Shown here in pieces: positions 59,201 through 64,000 of a stretch of DNA of 64,000 bases. The position numbers and the translations under genes were made by a program. The notes below the pieces were generated by a model. It had not been told where the DNA came from. It was given only the letters and a program-made list of their open reading frames with translations, and did not search any database. Position 1 is the first letter of the stretch. The number at the start of each line of letters is the position of its first letter. Location: NCBI RefSeq assembly GCF_963855985.1, contig NC_087104.1, positions 3,906,001 through 3,970,000 of the forward strand. Direction: 5' to 3'. This stretch comes from Ostrinia nubilalis. Taxonomy: Eukaryota > Arthropoda > Insecta > Lepidoptera > Crambidae.

Positions 59201-59217
59201 TTTTCATCTATATTCAT
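35054..59217 (-). CDS. AKH/ACP-type neuropeptide receptor (class A GPCR, GnRH-receptor superfamily), whole gene
   Basis: A seven-helix receptor in the insect adipokinetic hormone / AKH-corazonin-related peptide group; AKH receptors mobilise lipid and sugar from fat body through G proteins. Seven coding exons join in phase to 397 aa: 59217-58957, 55658-55510, 50136-49993, 40885-40722, 39903-39780, 35872-35728, 35260-35054. Landmarks: two N-glycosylation sites in the N-terminus (N17, N22), GN55 in TM1, LAVAD85 in TM2, C112 before TM3, DRY at 136-138, FHVEEHPDV and C189 in loop 2 (C112-C189 disulphide), the basic GRARARTIKM start of TM6, CWSPYY (271-276) and NPIVY (311-315). The tail is S/R-rich. 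Introns of 0.9-9 kb hold most of the local transposons. Whether this is the AKH or the ACP receptor cannot be decided by eye. Confidence 0.88.
35306..35427 (+). repeat. RTE-type LINE 3' end in the last receptor intron
   Basis: GAAGGCGCTGGACGCAGGCC, then GGGGGAGGCCTATGTTCAGC and AGTGGACGTCCTATC, and an ATG-repeat tail. The 5' end is truncated about 45 bp from the exon 7 acceptor. Sense orientation is opposite to the receptor. Confidence 0.75.
35728..35872 (-). CDS. receptor exon 6
   Basis: Residues 281-329. Extracellular loop 3 (WIDKDTLKNLDPALQ), TM7 with SCTNSCANPIVYG, and the start of helix 8 (FNRNRWTWKSG). Acceptor ATTCCAG; donor CCG/GTAAGT. Confidence 0.92.
35873..36904 (-). other. receptor intron 5, distal part
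   Basis: Non-coding. A GC-richer stretch at 36780-36900 (GCGCGAGCGCCCGTCAAGGC, CCGCCGTGACGTTTACGTGC) directly precedes a SINE fragment and may be part of an older insertion. Confidence 0.35.
36905..37155 (+). mobile_element. tRNA-derived SINE, 5'-truncated copy
   Basis: Shares with 57884-58142 the block ATGCCGAGAGG, a degenerate B box, GCAGAAATTGAAATGATGAA, the CTATGTATAATAT segment, AACACAAGCAT, TGGCGCTGTG and the GAAATTGTCCAAAGATTT tail followed by TTTA repeats. The A-box end is missing. Confidence 0.7.
37209..37345. repeat. interspersed element end (TATACTAATAAAAGAGG type)
   Basis: CTATACTAATAAAAGAGGAA, a GTTT microsatellite and AATAGGCTCCGAAAA. The same block type occurs at 52088 (ACTAATATTATAAAGAGGAA ... 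GTTTGTTTG ... AATAGGCTC). Probably termini of the microsatellite-associated family. Confidence 0.5.
37346..38602 (-). other. receptor intron 5, middle part
   Basis: AT-rich non-coding DNA with no recognisable gene. A GC-richer stretch at 38150-38350 carries overlapping short open frames on both strands but no family features. Confidence 0.35.
38603..39055. repeat. microsatellite-associated interspersed element with internal insertion
   Basis: Opens with GCCCGCGGCTTCACCCGC and AAATTATAGCCTATA. It resumes after about 240 bp with AAAGTTTCATCAAAATCTGT, TCAGTAGTTTTTGCGTGAAA and TTTATAATATTAGTAAGAC. The intervening 38697-38945 is unrelated and looks like a later insertion. Confidence 0.55.
39224..39460. 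repeat. two tandem units of about 118 bp
   Basis: TTCGTATCCAGGGTCCGATG starts units at 39224 and 39342. The units differ by a few substitutions and homopolymer lengths. The block lies in receptor intron 5, about 320 bp from exon 5. Confidence 0.9.
39780..39903 (-). CDS. receptor exon 5
   Basis: Residues 240-281. Distal intracellular loop 3 (KMRRSGVGILGRARART) and TM6 (IKMTVTIVLVFFTCWSPYYC). Acceptor TTCACAG, with a weak pyrimidine tract; donor TATG/GTAAGT. Confidence 0.92.
39937..40195 (-). repeat. microsatellite-associated interspersed element, 3' part
   Basis: The reverse complement ends in ACGCGTACGAAGTCGCGGGC and GGCCGC, like copy A at 358-1041. It shares the TTTGTATGAAAAAATCTAAA and CCCACGGGAACGGGAGTTAG blocks. 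It stops 33 bp upstream of the receptor exon 5 acceptor. Confidence 0.65.
40722..40885 (-). CDS. receptor exon 4
   Basis: Residues 185-240. Loop 2 cysteine (YYQCVSYGSLPTFRHEF), TM5 (FLVNMLLMYVAPLLSTLYCS) and the start of intracellular loop 3 (EIIRRANTAN). Acceptor TTCTCAG; donor AATG/GTAAAC. Confidence 0.9.
40886..41529 (-). other. receptor intron 3, between exon 4 and the LTR element
   Basis: AT-rich non-coding DNA. No repeat or gene recognised. Confidence 0.4.
41534..41726 (+). repeat. 5' LTR
   Basis: 193 bp, TGTAGTATG ... CACATTACA, with an AATAAA at 41653. One difference from the 3' LTR (C at 41648 versus T). Confidence 0.95.
41727..41740 (+). promoter_or_regulatory. primer-binding site
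   Basis: TGGCGACCCTTGCC immediately after the 5' LTR. The TGGCGACC start resembles tRNA-Arg-primed insect elements; the tRNA identity is inference. Confidence 0.6.
41882..42148 (+). CDS. small membrane-protein ORF of the LTR element (88 aa)
   Basis: An ATG-started frame between the leader and gag. The N-terminus MGKSASKEQ matches the N-myristoylation pattern (G2, S6, K7). A single hydrophobic segment (IIEILIAVVLLLLAAATIYY, about residues 37-58) is followed by a basic stretch (RKCNKQFVRTIQRELNRNN). It looks like a myristoylated single-span membrane protein. No function is recognised; it might anchor assembling Gag or another component at a membrane. Small upstream ORFs exist in some insect gypsy-type elements, so it may be a known but poorly studied gene. 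Confidence 0.6.
   Translation: MGKSASKEQVVIAQNANGEASATTTQQQHEKLAIIEILIAVVLLLLAAATIYYFIRKCNKQFVRTIQRELNRNNIATISRADLTTSAV
42448..43647 (+). CDS. gag: Gag capsid protein
   Basis: A 399-aa protein from an ATG to a stop at 43645-43647. The N-terminal two-thirds are helical and charged, with a capsid-like region (LRLKSYYDTIDNLLSDMRSH, HQCRQGNRSIESFGSELEEL, IKRFADGLSDRRLS). The C-terminal 110 residues hold an RGRGRGRN/GRGRGWSRR low-complexity tail in place of a CCHC zinc knuckle, as in mdg1-type elements, presumably for RNA binding. It ends in ATTTTTTT followed by CGTTAA, and pol overlaps it by 17 nt in another frame. Confidence 0.85.
   Translation: MSSVIFEIHELHKSLFYIKDYLVKLGPIRRQQDLGLRKFSEAKVLYSKLDSILSVLHTQIELEKISTSDITSIHKIINEIHQIFSKITKLSLTTEQDTEFTKMSTKCDFDLKTAIALLPVMTGQESVTNSLINSIELYGKMISETSKPQLIEFVIKTRLSPSAQLRLKSYYDTIDNLLSDMRSHLLQKKSPVALQSKLHQCRQGNRSIESFGSELEELFVNLTIAQSNGDSKAYDYLKPINEGIAIKRFADGLSDRRLSTIIAAREFDSLPKAIRTAMDEQSLSSPFEVMNVRRQYNFNRGRGRGRNYRNSSYRGNNHYNNNHFRYGNNQNTSSSNSTRGQYSSPRGANYHQGRGRGWSRRPAAPIRHTVQETKPVNNESQSNSTNNNSNNDTLSDFFR
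43631..46576 (+). CDS. pol: Pol part 1: protease, reverse transcriptase, RNase H, integrase N-terminus
   Basis: A frame open from 43631 without a need for an ATG, one base ahead of gag (+1). Protease LLVDSGAS lies at 43721-43744. The RT has LVIDYRQLN, FSKLDLSQSYYQ and the active-site YLDD (near 45030). RNase H has LCTDACKTGLGAVL and DHKPLVYLF. The integrase zinc motif HAGINRML ... CSQC and LDIMGPLP close the frame. Within the RT a 20-codon tandem duplication (44798-44857 and 44858-44917) inserts extra residues between the LDLSQSYYQ strand and the MKRSPMGLKTSP segment. The frame ends at TAA in an AAT-repeat tract before the integrase catalytic core. Confidence 0.88.
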   Translation, partial: AIFFVNSENFIFNFNNSSTVSFYVDSELINLLVDSGASLCVLRYEWLSKYPQLLKHLYYDKITIKGVSGRLESEGYIFLDLVYNDLIFREKFYVFKNMSCSANGILGDNFLKRYQAIIDYKNSVLHLTNNNVNVSIEISYNARYRHSIPPRCEVIRFIPTTLNRECVVLSKEVQPGIFVAGLIAKPNNGRIPLRILNTTNDEVEYDFQNLTVQDLNYFEICNLTEEQNSVGRVKTLFELLNLSNMNQEERRSIEHICAKYADVFHLPGDKLSTTNIMTHNISLKDDVSPCYTKPYRIPHSLKQKIQAQIDDMLANDIIEETISEWSSPVLLVPKKADRSNEKKWRLVIDYRQLNNRIKDDKFPLPNITDILDSLSGSIYFSKLDLSQSYYQLSLDENSRKYTAFSVDKMYQLELDPESRKYTAFTTDKMYQMKRSPMGLKTSPSVFSRLMTIAMSGINYKQAFIYLDDCVVIGKSMENHNKNLITVLERLRKVNLKLNPIKCEFLRTEIVYLGHKITPQGILPDDSKIETLRKYPIPSSADDVKRYLAFANYYRRFIPNFANIAYPLNKLCKNNTQFEWTSECEQSFQGLKSALMSPPVLQYPDFSETNIFELCTDACKTGLGAVLSNSNGHVVAYASRNLSPAESRYPIIDLELLAIVWAVRHFRPYLYGRRFKIYTDHKPLVYLFSLKDPNSRLTKFRLYLEEYDFEIVYIPGRNNVAADALSRLPMSITCKDLKSLEEQVVSVLTRAQTKKQETKNSDLTRESSISRGPDQPKTVEILKKPKDVIELIFTSEIKVNNSDCLYSDRKNCVYVPTHSAIFLDTRSLSTPQELARDLGSLCEKVNINELLIIKNKQNATNIKILASYIKKMNERVPKIIITRDVIRINEYEDKKIILNDFHLLPTSGHAGINRMLNNLKQYYYWPGMTNDVINYVKKCSQCQFNKFSNHTIKEPMFITNTACSAFERIFLDIMGPLPQDIK
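44798..44917 (+). repeat. divergent 60-bp tandem duplication inside the RT domain
   Basis: Two adjacent 20-codon units (YQLSLDENSRK..., YQLELDPESRK...), both ending in DKM. By my count 15 of 20 residues but only 39 of 60 bases match, so the two units diverged before or independently of this insertion. Confidence 0.9.
46572..47333 (+). pseudogene. pol: Pol part 2: integrase catalytic core and C-terminus, out of frame
   Basis: Continues the integrase in a frame one base off part 1: KYILTLQCDLSKFVEAYP, ITDRGTEF and a SLENSH segment provide the DDE residues, followed by a chromatin/SH3-like C-terminal region (KKGDLILTK ... NGPYEVIEE). The change of frame falls in the AAATAATAATAAATA tract around 46570-46583, consistent with one base of slippage. 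No ATG precedes it, so as written this copy could not make a full integrase. Confidence 0.82.
47493..47498 (+). promoter_or_regulatory. candidate polypurine tract next to the 3' LTR
   Basis: GGGGAG lies one base before the LTR. A longer purine run (AGAAGGGGAGGGA, 47464-47476) lies 23 bp further upstream. Which primes plus-strand synthesis is unclear. Confidence 0.4.
47500..47692 (+). repeat. 3' LTR
   Basis: 193 bp, 192 of 193 identical to the 5' LTR by direct reading, followed by the AGGC duplication. Confidence 0.95.
47697..49992 (-). other. receptor intron 3, distal part
   Basis: AT-rich non-coding DNA between the LTR element and exon 3. No gene or named repeat seen; short open frames have no features. 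Confidence 0.4.
49993..50136 (-). CDS. receptor exon 3
   Basis: Residues 137-185. Completes the DRY motif across the junction (GAT-AG/G-TAC). Intracellular loop 2 (YAILKPLNVTWEARVRRALA), TM4 (WGCAVLASLPQSFIF) and HVEEHPDVKG. Acceptor CTCCGCAG; donor AGGG/GTAAGT. Confidence 0.92.
50137..52087 (-). other. receptor intron 2, proximal part
   Basis: Non-coding. Open frames near 50282 and 50868 have no protein features. A short motif repeats: AAAATCTTTGGCATCCTTTT near 51152 and, inverted, AAAAGGATGCCAACGATTTC near 51272, which may mark a decayed inverted-repeat element (about 51130-51310). Confidence 0.4.
52088..52557 (-). repeat. microsatellite-associated interspersed element, copy B (composite)
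   Basis: From 52243 to 52557 this is the reverse complement of copy A (AAACTACTCGACGGATTT, CCCACGGGAACGGG, CCCCCTGATAG), but without the GTCT array. The left end 52088-52240 is a + oriented CACTAATATTATAAAGAGG terminus. Two termini of the family thus face each other, suggesting nesting or a fold-back form. Confidence 0.65.
52558..53383 (-). other. receptor intron 2, central part
   Basis: AT-rich non-coding DNA with no recognised feature up to the hAT target-site duplication. Confidence 0.4.
53598..55127 (-). pseudogene. RTE-type LINE, 5'-truncated and broken, nested in the hAT element
   Basis: The 3' end is the CATCATCATCATTTCAGCCA tail at 53598. Reading on the - strand, the 54400-54240 segment encodes the RT palm core (RFADDIMVMAESLEDL ... 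NRVSQQAGL), with the FADD active site. Upstream sequence shows further RT remnants interrupted by stops and frameshifts. The endonuclease is absent. It would have been a reverse transcriptase; now defunct. Confidence 0.78.
55018..55127. repeat. inverted repeat at the 5' end of the RTE fragment
   Basis: AAGACAACTTAGTGTT on the left is repeated in inverse on the right. Arms of about 40 bp continue with one run of mismatches (GTCGGAAGCATCAA against GTCGGAGGCATCAA), around a short loop. It sits where the LINE is truncated. Confidence 0.7.
55510..55658 (-). CDS. receptor exon 2
   Basis: Residues 88-137. End of TM2 (VTFLMMPLEIAW), the TM3-preceding C112 (GDLMCRLMMF), and TM3 to the start of DRY (FGLYLSSFVLICIAIDR). 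Acceptor GTCGGCAG; donor GATAG/GTAAGT. Confidence 0.93.
55659..57883 (-). other. receptor intron 1, proximal part
   Basis: Non-coding, AT-rich. No named repeat or gene; open frames near 56927-57218 on both strands are featureless. Confidence 0.4.
57884..58142 (+). mobile_element. tRNA-derived SINE, full-length copy
   Basis: The head reads like a tRNA gene with A box TGGTGTAGTGG and B box GGTTCGATTCC, followed by GCAGAAATTGAAATGATGAA, a conserved body and a GAAATTGTCCAAAG end with a TTTA-rich tail. The tRNA acceptor arms do not pair cleanly and the unit continues well past a tRNA, so this is a polymerase III-type SINE and not a working tRNA gene. Confidence 0.8.
58143..58956 (-). other. receptor intron 1, distal part
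   Basis: AT-rich non-coding DNA. No feature seen. Confidence 0.4.
58957..59217 (-). CDS. receptor exon 1 (coding part)
   Basis: Residues 1-87. Extracellular N-terminus with NWT and NIS glycosylation sites, the DMRFNHGH segment typical of the AKH receptor group just before TM1, TM1 with GN55, the basic loop KRRRAGRASR, and TM2 to LAVADLM. Donor CATG/GTAAGT. Confidence 0.93.
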
Positions 59218-59301
59218 TGTGAATGTTACACTATTTCACTTTGTATTGAACACAAGTCATTTTGGAATGCGGTGCTGCACCGGAGAACATTCGGTTTGTG
59301 C
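59218..59301 (-). promoter_or_regulatory. receptor 5' UTR part of exon 1
   Basis: An acceptor CTCTTGTTGCAG reads on the - strand directly upstream of 59301, so at least one further non-coding exon lies upstream. That exon was not located. Confidence 0.5.
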
Positions 59302-60941
59302 CTGCAACAAGAGAAAATAGGTGTTAGTTTATTTTGAGAGAGCTTAGTAGATAGAAGTCAAGGGCAAAAGGCAATTAAATAGTTGCTGAAATAAAACAAT
59401 AAAAAGTTCATTACGACCGGACCAAGGCTAAACGATTAACCCATTATCAACATACTCGTAGTTTGCTTGTAATTGTTTGTGAATTGTATAAAAAATAGAT
59501 AGGCTAGTGGTCTTTACTTACAACTTATGACTCTACCAATATTTAGGTACCACTAATTGAGATTATGTTTTGTTACAGTTTCATTATAAACTTTGCTTTT
59601 TAGGATATTTTCATTATTAAAGATTTTCTGTGATTTGATCAGTCTTTGAATTAAAAAATGAATGATCAATGACTTTTTTCAAACGGTCACAGAATTAGAA
59701 TAAAGTGTCATTGTTACCAAAATTGAACAGGAAAATTATCGTTAATCGGGTATAAAAACCGCTTACATCAAGAGTTTTATATTACAGCCGGCTAGGGTCG
59801 TGCTCGGCCCAAAAATAAAGTAGAAAGTAAATCACAAATTGGGTTTTTCTCTGGAGTCTAAATTTGTTGGAAATGAGTCGCTCGGGCGAGCGATCGGCCT
59901 GCTTTGATCTCTGATTAGGAATATGCAAACGATTCATTTCAGACAATCGGAACCCTTTGAAATGTATGCTGAATTTTTATTAACACAGTTCTCTTCTCTT
60001 GGAATGGAACTAATTAAAAAATCTTCACAGAGGAGTGGTGGATTCTTTTTTGATAAGTTCAGTGTATCCCACGACCCATTCATCTCTGATTCTTCTTAAA
60101 TATGGGTTGGGAGATATTTTTGTGTAACTTAAAAAAACAGCCCGAAAATAAAAAAAATATATAAAATATACCAAAAATAGACGAGCTAATATTGACGTAT
60201 TTCCAAGGAATCGAATAATGTGCCGTTTTTGGTTCACATTCATTTTAATTGTTGTTTTTCCGCCTTGCGAATTGGTTTTGGCAATTGAGTATTGTATCAC
60301 GTACGTACATAGGTTGATTTAATATAGCGGTTACACGATTTGGGGTCGTTCCGATGTTTAAATAAGATGTTAGCACAACTGGTGATCGCTACGTGCGCGT
60401 TGTGATAAGTGTACTAATAACTTTTTTACTTGCATCTAAGGCGGAGTTGCGTCAGCTAATTTTAACAGTAACTATGACGATAACCCGTGTTTTTATATGT
60501 AGTTTGACAGACTCTTGACTATTGTCAGAGTTAAAGCAAGATTGTGCAACTCAGCCTAAGTATCGCCAATTCTACACTTTATTTTACGTGGTTAGATGCA
60601 TATTTCATTAATTCAATTAATGATAACTAACACTAAAGTGTTTTATATAGCCTTAAAAGCCGCCAAACTGCTATTCATGGCAATAATATATTTTTTTCAG
60701 AGTGTCTAGGACGACCTCTAGCAAGGTAATTAAATAGTTGACCAATTTTCCACTGTACAGCCCAGTCTTCGGCTGACAGTTGAGTACGGTCGTTACGCAA
60801 CAATCGAGCGGACCATCTCTCTGTTGCCATGCTGACTAATGTAAAAGTAATACGATATTAACAATGCTGTTTGTGACACTATGAATTTGTTTCAGTGATA
60901 CGAACGCGACTGTACCGTGATATAGCAATTTATATTAGGAT

Positions 60942-60980
60942 AGAGCACTTTTCATAATACCTTATTATGAGAAGTGCTCT
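60942..60980. repeat. 39-bp hairpin-forming palindrome
   Basis: AGAGCACTTTTCATAATA, a 2-3-base loop and TTATTATGAGAAGTGCTCT pair over about 18 bp with one mismatch. The function is unknown; it could be a MITE relic or a hairpin RNA. Confidence 0.7.
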
Positions 60981-61134
60981 TGCAACTTGTGTGTGTTTTT
61001 TTAAGAAGTAAAATCATAAAACCAAAATTATCTTTATTTGTATAAACTAATGAAATTAATACTTACAAATCGTCAAATACCTATCTATACATGTCTCATT
61101 ATATTTTTCTTCGAGCTTCGAGCCAAACATTTGG

Positions 61135-61185
61135 CAAGTGCTGAGAAGAATCGCCGCAACAAACTCAGTCACCACTGTCTGCCAG
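61135..61185 (+). repeat. dispersed repeat fragment, GTGCTGAGAAGAA family, second copy
   Basis: AAGTGCTGAGAAGAATCGCC then AACAAACTCAGTCACC, related to 28757-28810. Confidence 0.55.
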
Positions 61186-62406
61186 TTTTAATATAAAAAA
61201 GTAATAACATGCGAAAGTGATTAAAATATTACAATAGAGTTATTGCTTTTTTCATTTGTTCATGCTGAATCTCTCGTATATAGCTAGTCTATCTACAGAA
61301 GTAGTCATAAATTGCAGAGTGTAGAGAACCTAATTTGATATTAAGGACCTCCTTCATACATAAGATTCGGTCTGGTTTTATCTAGGCTAAGTCGATAGAT
61401 CTGGTTTTTTTTTGTGATAGTTATAATACATATCTATTATTATCTATATAATATTTGTCTGTACAGAATGTCACACTCGACAGACCAAACTGACACAGTT
61501 CCAAACTTTGTTAATTTTCTTGTTAAGATCAATTGGAGCTGTATCCCATTGGAAACGTTGTCTATATGCTAATCCCTTATTTAATTTATTGTGTTCGGTT
61601 ACCAGGCAACGACACAAAGCCCAAACTGAAAGTTAATAGCCTTTTGTTGAATAAATACAACAACTAACATAGTTTTAGTATCTATATCCCCCTTTTTGTC
61701 CATGTTTCTATGTATAGATTTCATGTTTTAGTACTACAACTAGTTTGGCAGTAAAAGCAGTTATTAATAAACTTTCAGGTCATGTTGAAATAATATAGTG
61801 AGTGGATTTTTCAAAATCAGTAACACAGATGCATTAAGCAAATCTACGTAATTATTTTCAGTAGGTATTTCAGTGTCATTCAAATTACGAAGCGTATCTT
61901 AATCATTGGGATTATTTCCACATTTGTATTGTGGGAAAACTATCTGTATTGAAATAGTTTAACTATGGTTTCGCAGTGGAGGTGTGTTCCTGAAATAGTA
62001 GTGTGATATGTAATTCATACCTCTATATTATTAGAACATCAGCTTAACTCTGTAATATGGGCCACTTATGCTATATTTGGGTACGCTGTAACTTAGGCTT
62101 ACTTAGTCGCTTTAGGGGCGCTTACAGAGGATAAGCCTAATTTAGGGATAAGACCCTTTTAGAATTAGCAGTTCGATGTTATTTCGCAAGCAATCGATTA
62201 ATTAATACTAGGCAATGTTGAAGCAGTAGAAGTCTATTTAATTTACTAACATATACATTAATTCACTTACAAATGATGAAAAAAAATCAATTCCACACAG
62301 CAATCTGTTTTGATTTGAGCGGTATTATTATAAAAGCGATCTAATAATTCGAAACAACAAGGCTACACATCATTGTGGTTGTAAAAAGAGTGTTTTTACA
62401 AGAATA

Positions 62407-62544
62407 ACGTCCGTATTCACAAACATTACTATGAGGTCGCACAGTGCGCGTGGACACATGCGAACCAATCACAGAGCTCTATTCAACGCTGTGCGTTCGA
62501 TTTTCTGCTTCACTTAAGCAAGCATCGTTTGTAAATACGGGTGT
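62407..62544. mobile_element. 138-bp MITE with TA duplication
   Basis: The ends ACGTCCGTATTCACAAAC and, in reverse complement, ACACCCGTATTTACAAAC form 18-bp inverted repeats with three mismatches, bordered by TA on both sides. Tc1/mariner-type by target site; non-coding. Confidence 0.65.
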
Positions 62545-62682
62545 TAGTGTAGTCTGATAAACTGTCAACACATCCTTACACGTCATCCGTTGGTACTGTT
62601 GGTAGCCTACTTAGAAGTAAATGACCTTACATTTCCCGAATTTAAGCTCCCAACTGTCCGTTCCCTTCGTGACAGTCTAAAC

Positions 62683-62901
62683 CAGCGGTTCCCAAACTTA
62701 TTTAGTCTACTGCCCACTTTGAGAATAAATTATTTTTTAGCGCCCCCTTTTTTGTAGTCAATAGTCGAGCTCAGTCGGTGTCTAAGAGTCCTCCTAGTAG
62801 ATGACGCCTCCCAGGCCTCTACACAACGTCCCGATTTTTTTTCTGGGTCTCTTACCGCCCCCCTTTAAGCCTGCAGCGCCCACAAGGGGGCGTTAAGACT
62901 G
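62683..62901. mobile_element. 219-bp hAT-type MITE
   Basis: Begins CAGCGGTTCCCAAACTTATT, a common hAT terminus, and ends CTTAAGACTG. Flanked by a perfect 8-bp duplication GTCTAAAC (62675-62682 and 62902-62909). The right inverted repeat is largely eroded to CAG. GCGCCCCC/GGGGGCG words lie subterminally. Confidence 0.8.
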
Positions 62902-62909
62902 GTCTAAAC

Positions 62910-63867
62910 AGACGAGAAACGTTTGTCCGCCACCCAAGTGGCTTCGCAGATTAATTAAGGAACTATTAACGCCCTTATTTACAGAGGTCTGTCGGACCCG
63001 ACCACTTTGTTCGCCCATAATTACTATATTACATTTCCACTGTTGCCACCATTTTCTTTCATCTTTCCTGGGTAGAGACACTGCAGGTTAATGAGGTTAC
63101 CAAGTAAAGGAAAAATTAAGATTACGAGGAGGCAATTTATCGTTGTAGCCCTATAAATAAGGTAGACAGACAATTTCCTTTAATAGTTAATAAAAATTTT
63201 AGTACTTATTAGGTACTTGTCATTTACGAACTAAATTAGTTTTTCTTGAAACTCTCAATCATGAAAAGCTGGTATATTTTAGGCTTGTAAATAAGACTAG
63301 AATAATATTACAATCACAAAAAGTTTCAATTTAGTATCTATTTGGAAATAAATATTACCTACGTCCTTTATTTTGGTATGTTGTAATGTAATGGATTTCT
63401 GTCTCTTCGTTCAACACAGAATATAGAGCTTTTCAGCTTCTGCCAAAGGTGGTTTATTTATATAAATAGAATTGCCAAAAATAATGCTTCGTCTTATTAG
63501 CACTTTCAGATATAGGTAACGTTGTTGTGTTAAAATGACATTTCTGCGAAATTTAGTTAAGTTTACCGAAATCGTAGGCAGAATTTTATTCTCTGTATTC
63601 CATTTTTATACAAATTCGCTTCATAAACAAAATAACAAGGGTAGGGATGATTATTCTCTATCAGAGTCCTAGCAAATATTGGCCGCATACCTATCTGAAT
63701 AAAAAAACAGTTGGATTCTCATAATATTGTTTGTTTTGCTCGAGAAAACTGCATAATAATGTTATTTGATTACATTGCGACCATGACCTTTATATGCCTA
63801 ACTAGAATGTGCTGGTCTTAAAATAAAATGTTCCTTACATTATACCGCTGTTATAAAACCACTTAGC
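62910..63867. other. intergenic, no feature seen
   Basis: AT-rich non-coding DNA. The 62-codon open frame at 63081-62893 has no features. Confidence 0.4.
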
Positions 63868-64000
63868 TATGCCCGCGACTTTGTACGCGTGAAAATGTTT
63901 TGAATATTTTTTTTTAAATTTTTGCAACATTTTTATTAATGGTCCACTCCTATTGGTCATAGTCTGATGTTTATAGGTAGCCTAAATATTAATCCTTCCT
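63868..64000 (+). repeat. microsatellite-associated interspersed element, cut by the window edge
   Basis: GCCCGCGACTTTGTACGCGT opens it, followed by CACTCCTATTGGTCATAG and AGGTAGCCTAAAT, the order seen in this lepidopteran repeat class. It continues beyond the window. Confidence 0.55.

Larger units (their letters stand above)
59302..62406. other. upstream region of the receptor / intergenic
   Basis: Contains the receptor promoter if the first non-coding exon is nearby, but no start site could be fixed. Noted: a hairpin at 60942-60980 and a dispersed-repeat fragment at 61135-61185. A TATAAAA at 59752 reads on the + strand, the wrong strand for the receptor. Confidence 0.35.

Overview
The window is nuclear DNA of a moth or butterfly (Lepidoptera). 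The grounds are AT-rich non-coding DNA full of TAGGTACCTA-like words, insect-type spliced genes, and repeat families typical of lepidopteran genomes: GTCT-microsatellite-associated elements, RTE LINE tails ending in ATG repeats, a tRNA-derived SINE, and LINEs and LTR elements of insect type. No bacterial or viral genome segment, CRISPR array or operon is present.

Two host genes can be assembled exon by exon. On the + strand, an excitatory amino acid transporter (SLC1/EAAT family, 481 aa, 8 coding exons, 21319-30067) has all its substrate and sodium signature motifs. On the - strand, a class A GPCR of the adipokinetic hormone / AKH-corazonin-related peptide receptor family (397 aa, 7 coding exons, 59217-35054) has every junction in phase. 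The two genes are convergent, with stop codons about 5 kb apart. The transporter serves glutamate/aspartate uptake at the plasma membrane and the receptor serves peptide-hormone signalling. Nothing in the sequence ties them functionally.

Most of the remaining sequence is mobile DNA. Region by region: 0.4-1.0 kb, a microsatellite-associated element; 4.0-10.0 kb, a full-length APE-type LINE with ORF1, ORF2 (endonuclease, RT, RNase H, zinc motif) and a perfect 12-bp target-site duplication; 10.0-10.4 kb, a TIR MITE; 12.1-13.5 kb, an odd AT-rich composite with a GC-rich core and a TTGC array; 1.6-2.1 and 14.2-14.7 kb, two near-identical copies of an unclassified repeat; 16.0-19.9 kb, a CR1/Jockey-type LINE with one intact 981-aa ORF; 30.1-30.5 kb, a MITE in the transporter 3' UTR; 33.2 kb, another MITE; 36.9 and 57.9 kb, two SINE copies; 41.5-47.7 kb, a young Ty3/Gypsy-type LTR element lying antisense in a receptor intron; 53.4-55.3 kb, a hAT-type element with an RTE LINE fragment inside it; 62.4 and 62.7 kb, two more MITEs.

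The best second-look items are in the LTR element: an extra small ORF upstream of gag with an N-myristoylation motif and one membrane segment, a divergent 20-codon tandem duplication inside the RT domain, a probable +1 gag-pol frameshift, and an integrase frameshift despite almost identical LTRs. I found no clearly new defence or metabolic system. Exon boundaries and homologies were read by eye and were not checked against any database.
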